Shown here piece after piece: positions 38,701-51,399 of a stretch of 64,000 bases of DNA (within the stretch, counting starts at the first letter, position 1; each line of letters starts with the position of its first letter). The notes below the pieces were generated by a model. That model was not told where the DNA came from and did not search any database. It saw only the letters and a list, made by a program, of their open reading frames with translations. Both the position numbers and the translations under genes were made by a program. This DNA comes from Sebastes aleutianus (taxonomy: Eukaryota > Chordata > Actinopteri > Perciformes > Sebastidae), in the NCBI GenBank assembly GCA_916700875.1, contig CAKAKS010000031.1, positions 10,134,624-10,198,623 of the forward strand. The letters are read 5' to 3'.

Positions 38701-39390
38701 ACAAAAGGACTTAAACAGGTAAGTGGGTCACACTTTTTGTTGCTGTAGTGAAAGTACCTGTGTGATGCGTGAACACAAAAATAGAGTGTCAACACACAGA
38801 AAGGTCTCCTTACAAAAAATGTATTAGCACCACTTACTGAACTTAAAATCATTACATGAAGGTAATATATATAATATATGATACAATATGTAACAAAGGA
38901 GCCTGTCACATTTTACAAACTAATCTAATTGTTCAGTAATAAAAATAGTAATTACTTGTCATCCTCCAAAGCTATACAGAAAAACACGAAACATCATTTA
39001 TCTCCATCAACTATTCACTTGATTTTCTGTGTCCCACTGCTACGATTCTTCTTTTATTCCAACATTTTGACTGAAAATGGAATTAACCTAAGAAAATTAA
39101 AGAAGAATTCAGAGGGAGAAGGCTGTGTGAGAGTATTTACAGATGCAGTCCTGACAAAATATAACTTGGATGTGGGTTTAGGTTGGATTTGGGATTCTCC
39201 ACAGAAGCACGGGAACCATTTCGGACTGATTTGTTAGGCCTTGCAGCTGAAATCATTCTGCCGCAGTCACTTCTCTTCACTACCCTCGAGTTCAGAGCTC
39301 CATCAGCCCGCAGCTACCACTTGTGTAAACCTTTCCCTCTCAGTATGCCTCTGACATCCATAACATGTGACACTTTGTTCCAGGACAGAG

Positions 39391-39396
39391 GCAGCG

Positions 39397-39428
<32 letters not shown>
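39391..39428. repeat. CAG trinucleotide repeat
   Basis: GCAGCGGCAGCAGCAGCAGC followed by AACAGCAG units. It sits in no supported coding exon. Confidence 0.9.
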
Positions 39429-39899
39429 CCATCCCAACATGCTCCCTTCTAAGTGAAAAAGCTCTCGATAGATGTGATTTTTCCGGCACTGGGTGTCATT
39501 TGAGGTAAATCTGTTCATTTTAGTGCTGCGTAGAACAGTAGAGAAGAATTTGCATTTCATGAAAAAAAGATATATCTATTCACTTGAATAAAGTTGCTGA
39601 AATAAGAAATGGGAACATTGAAAAGAGCACTAAAAAGACCTTCAGAATTTTTCTGAATGTTAAAAAATAATTTGGAAATAATTCCTGCTTGTATGGCGTC
39701 GATCAAAAGGTGCAAGTGTATTTTTCAAGTGGGTTGTGTAATCACTTTAATTTGCCTCGCTGTCAAAACACTGCAAGTAAAAGCGCAACAAGAACAAGCC
39801 AAAGGAGACGATGCAGATTTATTGGAAGGCTATAACAAAAACAAAATAATGTTACAGACATATGTCCATAAAGTAGATCTGGCATCCTAGAGGCTACTA

Positions 39900-40330
39900 T
39901 GATACGGAGTACCGTTCCGATACCAGTGTGGTAAAAGCAAATATATGGATAGTATGGATGTGTTATGATTAGGGCTGTAAATCATTTACAATATTTAATC
40001 GCGATTAATCGCATGATTGTCATAGTTAATCGTGATTAATCGCAAATTAATCACGCATTTTTTTATCTGTTCAAAATGTACCTTAACTCTCTGTTGAGAG
40101 TTGCACATGCGCAGTACCAATCTGGCAGGATGTACGAATCGGGTAGCGAGTGACACGCTTTGTTGTTGTTGTCCCTGTGTAGCGTAAATGAGTTGATAAA
40201 TTATATTGATAACGTGATATCGGATCAATGCATAGACTCGTGAACTTGCCGATACCTGATCCAGCATTTTAGGCTGTATCGGAGGCCATTCCGATGCTGG
40301 TATCGGTACAACTACATTTTTCACTCTTCT
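39900..40330. repeat. nested MITE fragments
   Basis: Outer ends GTACCGTTCCGATACCAGTG and GATGCTGGTATCGGTACAAC are inverted. Inside, 39967-40085 is the end of the TAGGGCTGT hAT-type family (AATCGCGATTAATCGCATGA). Confidence 0.6.
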
Positions 40331-40499
40331 TTCACATTTCGCAGCCTAATGGATTAATCAGCTGCAGAACTCGTTCCAATAAACATTCCAATAAAGCCAA
40401 AAATCACACTACATTTTAGGCTTTAACCAAAAGCTCATCCTGAAATAATTGCACTGTTCAAAACAAGTCTGAAACACCGGGTCTGAGAAGTGAAGCCGA

Positions 40500-41090
40500 T
40501 GTGGAAGTGCCTTAAAATTGCATTCTTTCTAATAGCCAGCAGGGGGCGACTCCTCTGGTTGCAAAAAGAAGTCTGATTGTATAGAAGTCTATGAGAAAAT
40601 GATCCTACTTCTCACTTGATTTATTACCTCAGTAAACATTGTGAACATGAGTTTATGGTCTCAATCGCTAGTTTCAAGTCTTCTTCAATACAGCATGATT
40701 TTCATTTAGTAAATTATAGTCCCATTTAGAGTCAAATAAACCGTAAAGCAGGGTATGCTTTAGGGTGTGGTTATCTTGTGATTGACAGGTCACTACCACG
40801 GCATTGTCCAGTCTGGGAGTTGTCCACGTTTTCGTCTTACAACTTTAATCGTTTCACAGTGTGTTTCAGTACATGAAAGTTAATTATAACCTTTTTGGTT
40901 GCCTAAAAATGTCTTATTCATCAATCAGTTGTACTTAGCTCCACCCTGTCGTGTCGCTTCTGGCTGCAAAAATACCAAGATGGCAATGGCCAAAATGCCG
41001 AAATCGAGGCTTCAAAACGGCGGTCCACAAACTAACGGGAGATGTCACGGTGACTACATCAACTTCTTATACAGTACATGTTGAAAAAAA
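40500..41090 (+). repeat. dispersed fish repeat, copy 1
   Basis: From about 40750 it matches 54765-55095 in the same orientation (GGTATGCTTTAGGG, GTTGTACTTAGCTCCACCCT, AAGATGGC..TGGCCAAAATGCCGAA). The upstream part (AGCAGGGGGCGACTCCTCTG) belongs to the same kind of repeat. Confidence 0.75.
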
Positions 41091-41099
41091 CATAATGAA

Positions 41100-43850
41100 A
41101 TTTGAATCTTACTGTAAGTGGCAAATCAAGAGAGCTGAATTTTAAATAACCACACATTGTTAACTTTGTTGTTGTTCATGCATAGAAACTAAATGCCAAG
41201 TAGATTTGATTTGTGTCAGAGATACAAGATCCACTAGAGGACAGTAGTCATTTTTCACAGAAACCTTTCCAACAGCTTGCTCCATCAGCTCCTGGCTCCG
41301 TAGGGTCCAGTAATTTAAGGTTGTCCGTTATCTCTAGATTTTTTTCCTTTTTTTCGTCTCAGCTTCAATCTGTCTCAGCGTGAGTCAGTTGATCACTGCC
41401 GCCTCGGGCCTGTACGAGATGGAGCGATAAGAAAAAAAATGAGATTGTCTGTTGTTCCAGTAGAGACACTATCAACATGCAGCTGTTGCCTCCAGGTTGT
41501 TTTTTTTATAGTATGTGAGGACACCGAGGTGATGATTCATATTTTACGTTACATAACACACCTCTCAGACAAACAGTAAATGAGGTGCTTAAACATTTAC
41601 AATAAATGTAACACCCCCCTGCGTACACGACTGAAGCACTATTACAGAATTCAATCTGTGCACGACTGAACTACTCTCACACACCACTTAAACACCTTCA
41701 CATCACTGAAACACTCATATAGTCAACTACCACCTGATTACCTGATTTCCAACGACAACATGCTGAAAGAGGTGTGGAATTTGCAGCCCAGCTGTAAGCA
41801 CCTCATTGTTGTGAGTGAGGGAATATTTTCTAGAGTGCTACTGTCTGACTGGAAATGAGTTAATATGCAACCACGGAAACAGGACACGAGGACGTAGGAA
41901 TAACAAGAAAAAACGTTCGCCCACCACACAGGTTTCTGCAATATAACACTTATTTGGAATACAGAATTTCTCTAAAACACATTTATATTTTGTTGAGGTG
42001 AATTCTGTTCCATCTGATGTATTCTATGGGTTTCTTCACTTTTCTGGGTCTCCTTACTGAAATACAAGAACATTTCTCAAAATGCATATTTTAGTTATTG
42101 TCTGTTTATGTCATGGAAAAACGTATTCTATGAGTCCTCGCTTTTTCCCTCTTCTGTAGAAACTAATTCCATTGCAGTCGTGGGAGGTACTATCTAATAA
42201 AGTCAGGTATAATCTCCTTACTTATTTGTGCAGGAGGGTGTTAAGATAAATTCATCACTATGCCTGTTGTGTTTGTGCAAATGTCTGTCAACAAATTAAG
42301 TAGTAAACAATATGCAGCCCACATTTTAACGCAGAAATGTCACTTTATCTATAATGTCTATAATGTCTATAATGTCGGCGGCAGCAACCTATACCACCGG
42401 TATCCAAGAATAAAAAAACGCCCATTCACACATTTTTCTAGCTGGAAAAAACTGTCATCTCTACTGTTGTAAAGGTCAACTACAATCCACAGAAGAGAAC
42501 AAACTTTATAATTAGCAGGATGGTGAGCTGATAAAAACACTCAAAATCTCTCATCAGCGCACTTTAAGTTGATTTGATATTGTTTCATTCCACATCATAT
42601 CTCAAACTGCCCCCCTTTCCTTTTGAGCTTTAAAGCCTCACTAAAACAAGTTTGGAGATGTACAACAGAAAAGTACTGTGTGGGATATGAGTCTGCAGAA
42701 ACCCAGAAACAATCTGGCTACAGATTTGTGTGTGGGAGTGCGGGGTCCTGCGCGCCGTGTACTGTGTAATACGTTCACAGACGCACAGCATCGGGGGTCA
42801 GGATGAAAACAAAGATGGAGTCACAGCTGCTGGTTGATCCAGCATAAGGTCTGGGCAGAGCTGCTTTCAGCTTCCTGCCAGGCTAATAATATCCTGCTAA
42901 CGCTGAAGATTGGGAACACGAGGTGAGAGCACCTCGCTGCCCAAGTACGTCACCGGGGTTTGCAGCTGCTAAAAGCGAATAACTTTTCCCCAGATAGAAA
43001 CAGGGTCACAGGTTTTTGAATATGCACAACAGGAATACTCCCACGTACTTGATAGAGCCACAAAAAGAGCAAATAATGACTGCAATGACGTGAATAATGT
43101 ATTTTTACACCAGGCTTCTTCAGGTTTGATCACACAGACCTGTGTATTCTGGGGTTGGTACTTTTAGTTTAGCAGCACACAGCTGAAGAGGTGGAAATGC
43201 TGTTTATGGAAACACACTTTAACATCATTGCCAATTTGGCAATGATGTTAAAGTAAGTCTCTTGTTTTCTGATAGTTCAGTTACTTTTCCCACATATTTT
43301 GGGCCATGTGAAGCTGAATTCTCTCACTGAAGGCAAATAAAAACCTTCAACAGATGTCTATCACTTGACAAACAAACATCTCCAATTTAGATCAATTTAG
43401 AGTCTCTATTAAACCTGGCGTGCTACTATTTGAGAAGAAACCCTCAGAAACATGGGACATGATATTTTCAGGATATGAAACATCAGAATCCATTTCTGCA
43501 ACCAGACCTCATAAAACTAGATGAGAGCTCTGATTTCGACAAGAAAATCTTCACTCACGACGGAAAGATGTACAGCGGTGCAAGGGAGGAGAAAAGTTAC
43601 TGATTGAAAAAAGAGGATATTGGAAAAGAAGCAGGAACTCGTAATGTAAAAATACCTTGAGATGCAGTTCAGTATAGAAGCATTCTGGCTTTATTAAAGT
43701 CGGTAAGAAAAGCAACCAAAGATTTTTTTTCCATTAGAGGCTGTAGTCTCACTTCTTCTAATGTGTATTATGGTCAAATATAAAAGGCAAAAATAACTAC
43801 TCTAATATTCAAAATGTCACCAATATTAGATCCGTGTTTTTCTACAGATT
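41100..43850. other. intergenic, mostly non-repetitive
   Basis: No exon recognised. Holds a perfect palindrome at 43216-43254, three tandem copies of TATAATGTC near 42350-42378, and a GC-richer unique stretch at 42640-43060. Confidence 0.5.
43216..43254. repeat. perfect 19-bp palindrome with 1-base centre
   Basis: ACTTTAACATCATTGCCAA, then T, then its exact reverse complement. Could extrude a cruciform. Confidence 0.95.
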
Positions 43851-43857
43851 ATGTTAA

Positions 43858-44298
43858 AGGTACAGTGCGTTGGATTTGAGCGGCATCTAGTGGTATGGTT
43901 GCAGATTGCAGCCAACTCCGCTCACTCCACCCTTTCCAAGACTGTGTAAAACGGCGGCTGGCGGGACCACGGTTTTGCACTCTGCGGCTCACGTTACCAC
44001 AGTTTCACAAGCGTGTCGGAGAACTACAGTGGCCTTCAGGTATAATGTAAAAGCGTGCAAGGCTCTCTCTAGAGCCAGTGTTTGGTTTGTCCGTTCTGGG
44101 CTATACTGTAGAAACATGGCGGAGCAACATGGCAGACTCAGTGAAGAGGACCCGCTCCCTATATGTAGATATGAAGGGCTCATTCTAAGCTAATAAAAAC
44201 ACAATGATTCTTAGTCTCAGGTGATTATACACTAAAGAAAACATATAGTTATGAATATTATATTTAATTTCTGCTAATAGATGTTACACACTGTTCCT
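43858..44298. mobile_element. TTAA-flanked MITE, 441 bp
   Basis: TTAA at 43854-43857 and 44299-44302; ends AGGTACAGTGCGTTGGAT / ATGTTACACACTGTTCCT are imperfect inverted repeats. The interior has GGCATCTAGTGGTATGGTTG and AAACATGGCGGAGCAACATG. Well-known fish MITE type; no protein. Confidence 0.88.
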
Positions 44299-44302
44299 TT
44301 AA

Positions 44303-44813
44303 AGGTCCCATATCGTGCTCATTTTCAGGTTCATACTTGTATTTTGTGTTTCTACTAGAACATGGTTACATGCTGTAATGTTAAAAAAAAACTTTATTTT
44401 CCTCATGCTGTCAGCCTGAATATGCCTGAATTTACCCTCTGTCTGAAACGCTCCGTTTTAACGCATTTTGACGGAATTGCAATAGAATTGCGTTGCTAGG
44501 CAACAGCTTGGGTCCATGTGTACTTCCTGTCAGCTGATGACATTCACATACACTGCAACCAGGAATAAACTGGGACACATTTAGAATGTTTACATTTAAA
44601 ATTGTGTCAAGGGTCTAAATATTGTATATTCGTGACATCACGAATGGGCAGAAATCCTGACAGCTTGTTTCAAATGCAGATTTTCTGAATACGGGCTTTG
44701 TGTATTTCCCTGTGGATTGAGTGTTTCGATACTTTCACAGTATTTATATAGGACTTAACCCTGCTTTATAATAAAGAAACATGAAAATCTCACTTATTTA
44801 TAATATGGGACCT
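44303..44813. mobile_element. second TTAA-flanked MITE, 511 bp, abutting the first
   Basis: Ends AGGTCCCATATCGTGCTC / TAATATGGGACCT; TTAA at 44299-44302 (shared with the preceding element) and 44814-44817. Confidence 0.9.
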
Positions 44814-44819
44814 TTAAAT

Positions 44820-45890
44820 ATGTTTCAGTGTCTATGAATGACCACAGGTTCACATGTGTGCGTCACACCCTGTTAGCAAGAGCAATACTGTAAATACTGT
44901 TCCATTTTTTATAAGCGCTGTCATCAACATGGACTGTAGCAATGTCCTTCCCCTTGAAACTGGTGTGTGTGTTTAAGTGTGTGTACCAGTGTTAGGGTCT
45001 AAGGGAGTGGACAGTCTGTCAGCACCAGGGTCTCCCATAGCTCACCCAACCAGCGTCCCGGAGACCGCTCGTTTATCACTCTCTCCTCTCACGATCCGCC
45101 TGCCTGTTCATTCGACTGTGTGCTGGATGGGCTGTCAGCGCCTGCCTCCTTCCCTCCATGTTTCATTGCTGTATGTATTCACTCTCCCTCTCCTTTTTTT
45201 TTGTCCACTCTCTGCTGTCCAACAACTCCACATTCAGCCACCATCTCATTCATGGGGTTCATTCAAAGCTTACTAATCCTGTCCTTTAACATTTTCCTCT
45301 CTCCCCTTTTCCATTATACTCTCACTGCCCCCGGCTTTCTTCCGATTTCTGTTTACGTTGCAGGAAAACCCGGCTTCCTACAGTAGAAATTGTCTCTCCC
45401 TCTCATTGTTTGCCAACCCACAGAGATCTGAGGCATTTTGGCAGGGCTGCCCTCAGAGGCATTAGGCCACGGTGAGTGAGAAACCCAAGTCAGAGAGAAA
45501 TGACCTTTCCCCAGCTGAGCAGCGAGACAGAGCAGAGAGCTGGGAAGCAAAGGGGTTGAAATCAGATCAATGTGCCCTTTGTCATCTCGCTGTCGGCCCT
45601 GTCAGTCTGTGTATCTATCTGCCCATTTGTTGTCTGTTTGTTCGCCAGTATCTATTTTCTTTGTGTCATTTGTCTGTCTATCTGTCTGGCTATCTTTCTG
45701 CCTGTATTTCAATCTGTTTTGCCTGTCTGGGCAAGTTTATATATAAGTGCCCGATATCAATATAACAATAAATTGGCTGATATTTTTATATTTCCTTTTT
45801 TTTTTTTTACATTACTATTTATATATTAACTTAAAAATATTTTGGTATCTCAAAAATCTTTATTCTATTGTCCAAATTAAGGATTTTAAG
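44820..45890. other. intergenic, pyrimidine-rich, no gene recognised
   Basis: C/T-rich stretches with CTGTCTGTCTAT-type low complexity (45600-45740). Open frames here come from composition. Confidence 0.5.
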
Positions 45891-45893
45891 AGT

Positions 45894-47155
45894 CAACACT
45901 AGCAGCTCTGCAAGGCTGTACTTAGGTAGACTGGTGCTTTGAGCTAAATGCACACATTAGCATGCTCAAAATAACAATGCCAACATGCTGATGTAGAGAA
46001 GGTGTAACATTATATTTTAGGGTGTTAGCATGTTAACATTTGTTAATTAGTAAACGCAAAGTATAAACAAATGAATATTTTTGACCTGATGATGGCGCTA
46101 GATGAGTTAAGGGATCACCAAAGTTATTACAATTAATCCTGAGGGGGACATGAATGCATTTCACTTAAAAGCAAAAAATGTCAACCTCGTGGTGGCGCTA
46201 GAAAATAAGTCAGGGGATCACCAAAGTATTCAGGAAACATCATCTGTGAACCATGAATGTCTGTACCAAATGTTGTACCAATACATCTAGTAGACATTGA
46301 GATATTTCACGATAAGTGAAAACTGATCTGCTGCTGGTGGCGCTTGAGGAAAACTCAGGGGATCACCAAAGTCAGTAGGATTCATCCGCTGAGACTGTGA
46401 TGAATATTTGAAAAATAACTATTAGATCAGGCTGCTTTCATACACCATTTGTAGCTATACCTACGAAAAGTAATGCGCTATAATTTGTGTATATCTCAAA
46501 AAATCAATTTGTGTGTAATCTACGTAATCGTGAACCAGGAAGTATAAAGAGCAACAAACGCCGCATAGCGAGGAGGTCGGGGTGGATGGGTGGGTCAAAA
46601 AACACTGGACATACACCCAGTAGACTGGTGGTCGTACCCCATGTGAAACCAGAAGAGAACATTTATTTGTTTGTCACGTAATTTCCGTAATTACTTACAC
46701 TTTCGGAGTTATTTTAAATCTAAATTTCCTAAACATATCCTAAGTAGCTAAGTAGTTTTGTTGCCTAAACCTAACCAAGTTGTTTTGTTGCAGTCACGTA
46801 ACTTCCATACTTTATTTACGTCACTTCCGGAGTTAAACAGTTTTGTTGCCTAAACATAACCAAGTCAGTCTTTTCCTAAACCTAACTAAGTAGTTTTGTT
46901 GCCTAAACCTAACCGAGTTGTTTCCTGTGAAGACGGATGATTATTTTGAAAAGGACTGTATGCATGTAGCAAGCAGAAATTGACACGTGCGACACATGTT
47001 GCTGGACATTCGTAAGAAAACGCACGAAAAATGAGGAATAACTTTTCGTAAGGTATCATACGAACCGCTGTACGAGGATACGCAGATGATCTGGATCACA
47101 GTTGACCAAGTGACTGACTGACATTACCATCCCTAGAACCATTGTGCTATAGCAT
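45894..47155 (+). repeat. GCATGCTAACATG-type dispersed repeat with insertion
   Basis: 45894-46410 has ATTAGCATGCTC, TTGACCTGATGATGGCGCTA and GGGATCACCAAAGTTATTAC; the family end (GACATTACCATCCCTAGAAC) reappears at about 47120-47145. About 650 bp in between is a different element. Confidence 0.75.
46451..47060. mobile_element. MITE-like insertion with CCTAAACCTAACC motifs
   Basis: Inverted ends CTACGAAAAGTAATGC (46461) and GGAATAACTTTTCGTAAGG (about 47035-47053). The interior has four TTGCCTAAACCTAACCAAG-like units. It interrupts the surrounding dispersed repeat. Confidence 0.65.
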
Positions 47156-47159
47156 TGCT

Positions 47160-48650
47160 AAAAACTCAAAGTTTTCTGAGTTTTGTTTTATGAAAGGTGA
47201 AACATGTTGCGCAATATCCATTTATCGAGGTAAACTGTTGTTCAGAGACTTTCTTTAAGCATCGAGCCGCTATTATTTTTGTATATACAATTTCTCTTGG
47301 CTTAGTGCAAATGCTCGTCTCACACTTGATGTATGACAAATGTATCCAGTTATGCAAGAAGTGATTTTAAGGGGCTGCTGCATACAGTGTCATGCGCTAT
47401 ACATGCATGCTACATGCTTTTTTTTGTGTTTTATCTGTTTTTCCATCCATGTGTCCCTTCACACATCACAGTCTGTATGTGTGCCTGTTTGTTTCCACCC
47501 AGTTTCTGCTTTTCTTTCTTTTTGTCTGTCAGCTCTTCTTTGTCACTACACATTCCTGTATACCTGCCTGTACCTCCAGCTGTCTCGCCCTCTGTCTGCC
47601 GTGGTTGTGCAGTGTATAGAGAGCTGCATCACATTCAGATTCATCATGATGTCCCTGGAGCTACAGTAAATCACCAGCCTCCCTGCGAAGGACACATTGT
47701 TCCAGATGGTTTTTGGTTATGCGCAAACAGAGTTCTCCAAATATGGGTGGTGCGTCTGTGAGAGTGAGAAGGGAAATCTATTGTCAGCTGATGTCTGGTG
47801 ATATCAATGAGCTTTCATTTGTACACCCTTAGCGTTTCCTTCTCTTTTTCTTTTTCACATGCACACTAGAAGTGAATGAAGCAAGCACAGGTACATTTGT
47901 CTGAGTAAACAGAGACAAACAGGCTTCCATAATTCATCATTCAGCCTCTGGGAGGACAGCCAGTCCTTGCCTCAGCCTCTCATTCATCTGCAGCGTAACA
48001 CCGCTAGTGGAGCTCCGTTCACTCCGGGCAAAGCTTAAATATACCCAGTGGACACTTCCCAAAGAACCACTCAAATTTGTTTGCATTCTAATACCTGCTA
48101 ACGCTGCAGGAGATAGAGTCCCACTGGATCTGCAAACCACACATTCATGCTGTTGTAGTCATAAATATTGAAAAAAATAATGAGCCTTTTTATGGTGTCT
48201 TAGATTGTTTTGCAGTTTTATATGATGCAAACATACCCAGAACATCATAATCACAGCTTGGCAGAGGTTTACCTATCCCCTTTTTTTTTTTTTTTTTACA
48301 GCTTATGGAAGTTGTAAGTACCCTTCAAGTGCTCTTCTTGTCTTGAGGTAATGCCTTAGAGCGGAGACCATTTTTTTAAATGTTCCTGTCAGTGCATTCA
48401 AGGACAACATCAGAGATTTTAGATTTGGCTGCCAAGCAGTAACCTTTTTACTGAACGAAAATTCGCATCACCCTTTTCACAGCCTCTGTGTTTGTTCATG
48501 TTTTTGGAGTTTGATTTTCCAAAAAACTCATTAGCTCATTAAGGCAATGCTTTTTGGCAGCTCACTCTCAAAGGTCAGACGTCAAAGGGTCCTTCAATTA
48601 TATAGTTTTCAAAATGGTCCCTGCTTAATTAACAAAACTTTAAAAACTTA
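47160..48650. other. intergenic, no gene recognised
   Basis: A pyrimidine-rich stretch at 47400-47600 produces overlapping open frames in all forward frames. A poly-T run lies at about 48281-48297. No splice-flanked conserved exon seen. Confidence 0.5.
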
Positions 48651-48659
48651 CTTCGTTAA

Positions 48660-49060
48660 AGAGGACCTATTATGCTTTTGTGTTTTTTTTCCCTTTCCTT
48701 TAATGTGTTATACAGTTTTTTTTGTGCATGTAAAAGGTCTGCAAAGTTGCAGAGCCCAAAGTCCATGCCAAAGGAAGTTACTCTCCCCCACAGAAACACT
48801 GCTCCTGAACTGCCTGAAACGCCTTGCTTGGAGTCCCATTTTTTCTTCCGTAACGTGGTGATGTCACCAAGTAACACATTTGCATAATACCTGCTTAGCG
48901 GCTAGTTTGGCACACCCTCAAACAAAGCTAGTTACAAAGCTGAGCTGGAGCGGAGTCCGAAGAGTATGGTTCTGTTGACCAATCACAACAGTGTGGGCCA
49001 GCTGACCAATTAGAGCAGACTGGGCTTATCACACCTGAAAATGAGCATAACAGCTCCACT
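48660..49060. mobile_element. TTAA-flanked MITE, 401 bp
   Basis: TTAA at 48656-48659 and 49061-49064; ends AGAGGACCTATTATGCTT / GAGCATAACAGCTCCACT are inverted. Confidence 0.85.
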
Positions 49061-49114
49061 TTAAAAAATAAATGTGACTATCTTGAGCATGAAGGGTGGG
49101 AAAAATCTAAAACT

Positions 49115-49390
49115 ACAGCTGAAATTATTAATTGTTTAATCAATTAATCAATGAAAAGAAAATCAATCTGCAACAATATTTGCAATAAAAGCAAAATGCC
49201 AAACATGTTGATTTTAGCCTCTTGAATGTGAGGAATTGCGGCTTTTCTTTCTTTTATATCATGGTAAATTGAATAGTTTGGGGGGTTTGGACTGTTGGTG
49301 AAGAAACAAACAAGAAACAAATAAATAGCAATTTGAGGACAATTTGACAATATCAATCATGAAAATATTAATAAGTGGCAGCCTTATTCA
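49115..49390. repeat. diverged copy of the CTGCAACTAACGATT MITE
   Basis: Ends CTACAGCTGAAATTATTAAT and AAAATATTAATAAGTGGCAG, with ATTAATCAATGAAAAGAAAA inside; a relative of the 29998 element. Confidence 0.5.
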
Positions 49391-49435
49391 AAACTTGTGC
49401 TCTGAAAAATGGTCAGCAACAATGCATGATTTTTA

Positions 49436-49770
49436 GCCATGGCTCTAGGGATGGCAGTGTTGGTCGGTTGGTCCACCATTTTTGTCCAGACTGAAATATC
49501 TCAACAACTATAGAATAGATTGGCATGAAATTTTGTACAAATATTCATGGTCCCCAGAGGATGAATCCTAATGACTTTGGTAGTACTTGGGCTTTTCATC
49601 TAGCAGCACCAGCAGGTCAAAGTTTTTACTTATCCAGTGAAATATTTCAACATCTACTGGGTGGATTGGCACAATGTTTTGCACAGACATTTTTGGCACA
49701 CAGACAATTTATCTGAATGACTTTTGTGATCCCCTGACATGTTATCTAGTGCCATCATCACGTCAAAAGT
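49436..49770 (-). repeat. GCATGCTAACATG-type dispersed repeat, reverse copy
   Basis: CTAGGGATGGCAGTGTTGGT through GATCCCCTGACATGTTATCT is the reverse complement of the 3' half of the family seen at 45894 and 58232. Confidence 0.75.
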
Positions 49771-50189
49771 TACGTAAAATTACAAAGAGTAATGTCTTGT
49801 GAGTGTGAAGGCAATTTGAATCAGAATCGTGAACTCCGCCACTAACAATAAAAACTATCATATGAGTAATTAATTACAGAATATAAATATATTGAATGCT
49901 ATTGTTGAAAAAAATGCCGACCATAAATAGTATGAAAAACAGGGTTTAATACCATGAAAATCTTAGGGATTATACCTTTAAAGAAATGCTTTTATAACCG
50001 TCTTCATATGCAATCTACACATTTCTATACAGAGAACTCTAGTGTAAAATATACATCGGACAATCAAGCTACAAAGTGGAACAGATCAGTGCCTCTTTCA
50101 CCTACTACTTTCGACCATGACTCTTATCTGTTCCTGCAGATGCCTCATCAACCTGTGCCCTTTTCCTCCATTACACATTAGCTATTTCT

Positions 50190-50330
50190 GTTTCTCCTCC
50201 TCCACTTTTCATCCCATTTCTTCCCATCTCTTCCACTTTCCCCCGTTCCATCTCTCCTCATTTTACACCTTCTTCCCCTTCCATCAGCTCTTTAACCAGC
50301 CTCTCCGTTACATCTCAGAGAATCAAACCA
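50190..50330. repeat. polypyrimidine tract
   Basis: About 140 bases almost entirely C and T on the + strand, explaining the long open frame there. Confidence 0.8.
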
Positions 50331-51150
50331 CTGCTCCTCAGCCAACCAGAGAGCGCAGGAATCCATTAAGCCCCCATAGTGGAAATATGTCACCTGGGAG
50401 CCGATGTTACGAGCGATTTAGTATGGAGGGAAGGGTGGAGAAGAGGAGCGAATGGAGGAGGGGGGGTGCGCTGCAGTACCAAGGTGAGACAAGGTGGGAA
50501 TAGACATGGGCGTCACGTACGGAGAAGGCCTTCCCTCTTCCCTCGCTCTTACTTACACGCACGCACACACACACAAATGCCATTAGTCCCAGAGGTGATT
50601 CTGGAGCAGTAATGAGATTGGAGGACTGCCCTGTTAGAGTTATATCACCCTTAACAACACCGTAAATTCACCTGCTTACACCGCGACTGACGGATATACA
50701 TGGCATGTCGATTTTTTAAATTTCCTTGACTTGATTTTTTTCGTTTTTACTGGATGGATCACATCATATCGAGCCAGTGAATCAAAGTATTGATTCACCA
50801 TTCCGCGTAGACAAGAAACAAAGGTTTGCAAACACCAAACGTTTTAAAATAGATATGTTGACTTAAATGCAATTTTGATTGAAATACTTTTTACTATATT
50901 TGAGAATTTCTATTGTACTTTTTCTTCTCTAGATTACATGTAGTGCATCACAGAACAGGCCCGTAATCACTTACGCAACACTGGGGGACCATTTTCAATG
51001 TACGCCTTCTGATGGGGGTTTACATGTAGATTTAGACAATATATTGCCAAGTAAAGTCTGATACTTCATTGTATTCTTCAAGGAGAGGAAAACAGACACA
51101 TTCTCAAATTGTTTGTGGTGCTGGGAGTAGATCCACTCCAATATGTATAT

Positions 51151-51394
51151 GATTGGAAGTGTCTGCCATCCCTACTGGTTGAGGAAGTGACATCATCACA
51201 TATCCATTGCACCATGAAAAAAAACTGTAAGATTGGTAAGATTATTAGTATTTTCCTTCAATAGTGATGTATATTTGATGTTCTTTGTTTGACATGTATT
51301 TTTCTTCTCTTCTCTTCCGTTTTTTTTTCAAGGTGCAATGGATATGTGACGATGTCACTTCCTCAACCAATAGGGATGGCAGACACTTCCAATC
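51151..51394. repeat. long inverted repeat (63-bp arms, about 118-bp loop)
   Basis: 51151-51213 and 51332-51394 are reverse complements with two mismatches (outer end GATTGGAAGTGTCTGCCATC). Ends are not flanked by an obvious target duplication; it may be a MITE or a local inverted duplication. Confidence 0.9.
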
Positions 51395-51399
51395 ATCCA

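Noticed and set aside
38396..38722. 108-codon frame and a possible short exon before gtaagt at 38719
   Set aside because: No recognisable homology and no partner exons.
39391..39428. CAG repeat as a polyglutamine-coding tract
   Set aside because: Embedded in a short frame without splice or homology support.
44977..45765. Frames of 85-99 codons
   Set aside because: Composition artefacts of CT-rich and CTGT-repeat DNA.
47333..47761. Overlapping 75-142 codon frames
   Set aside because: Pyrimidine-rich composition leaves all frames open; Cys/Ser/Phe-rich peptides without motifs.
50117..50503. 128-codon frame
   Set aside because: Driven by the polypyrimidine tract; no motif.
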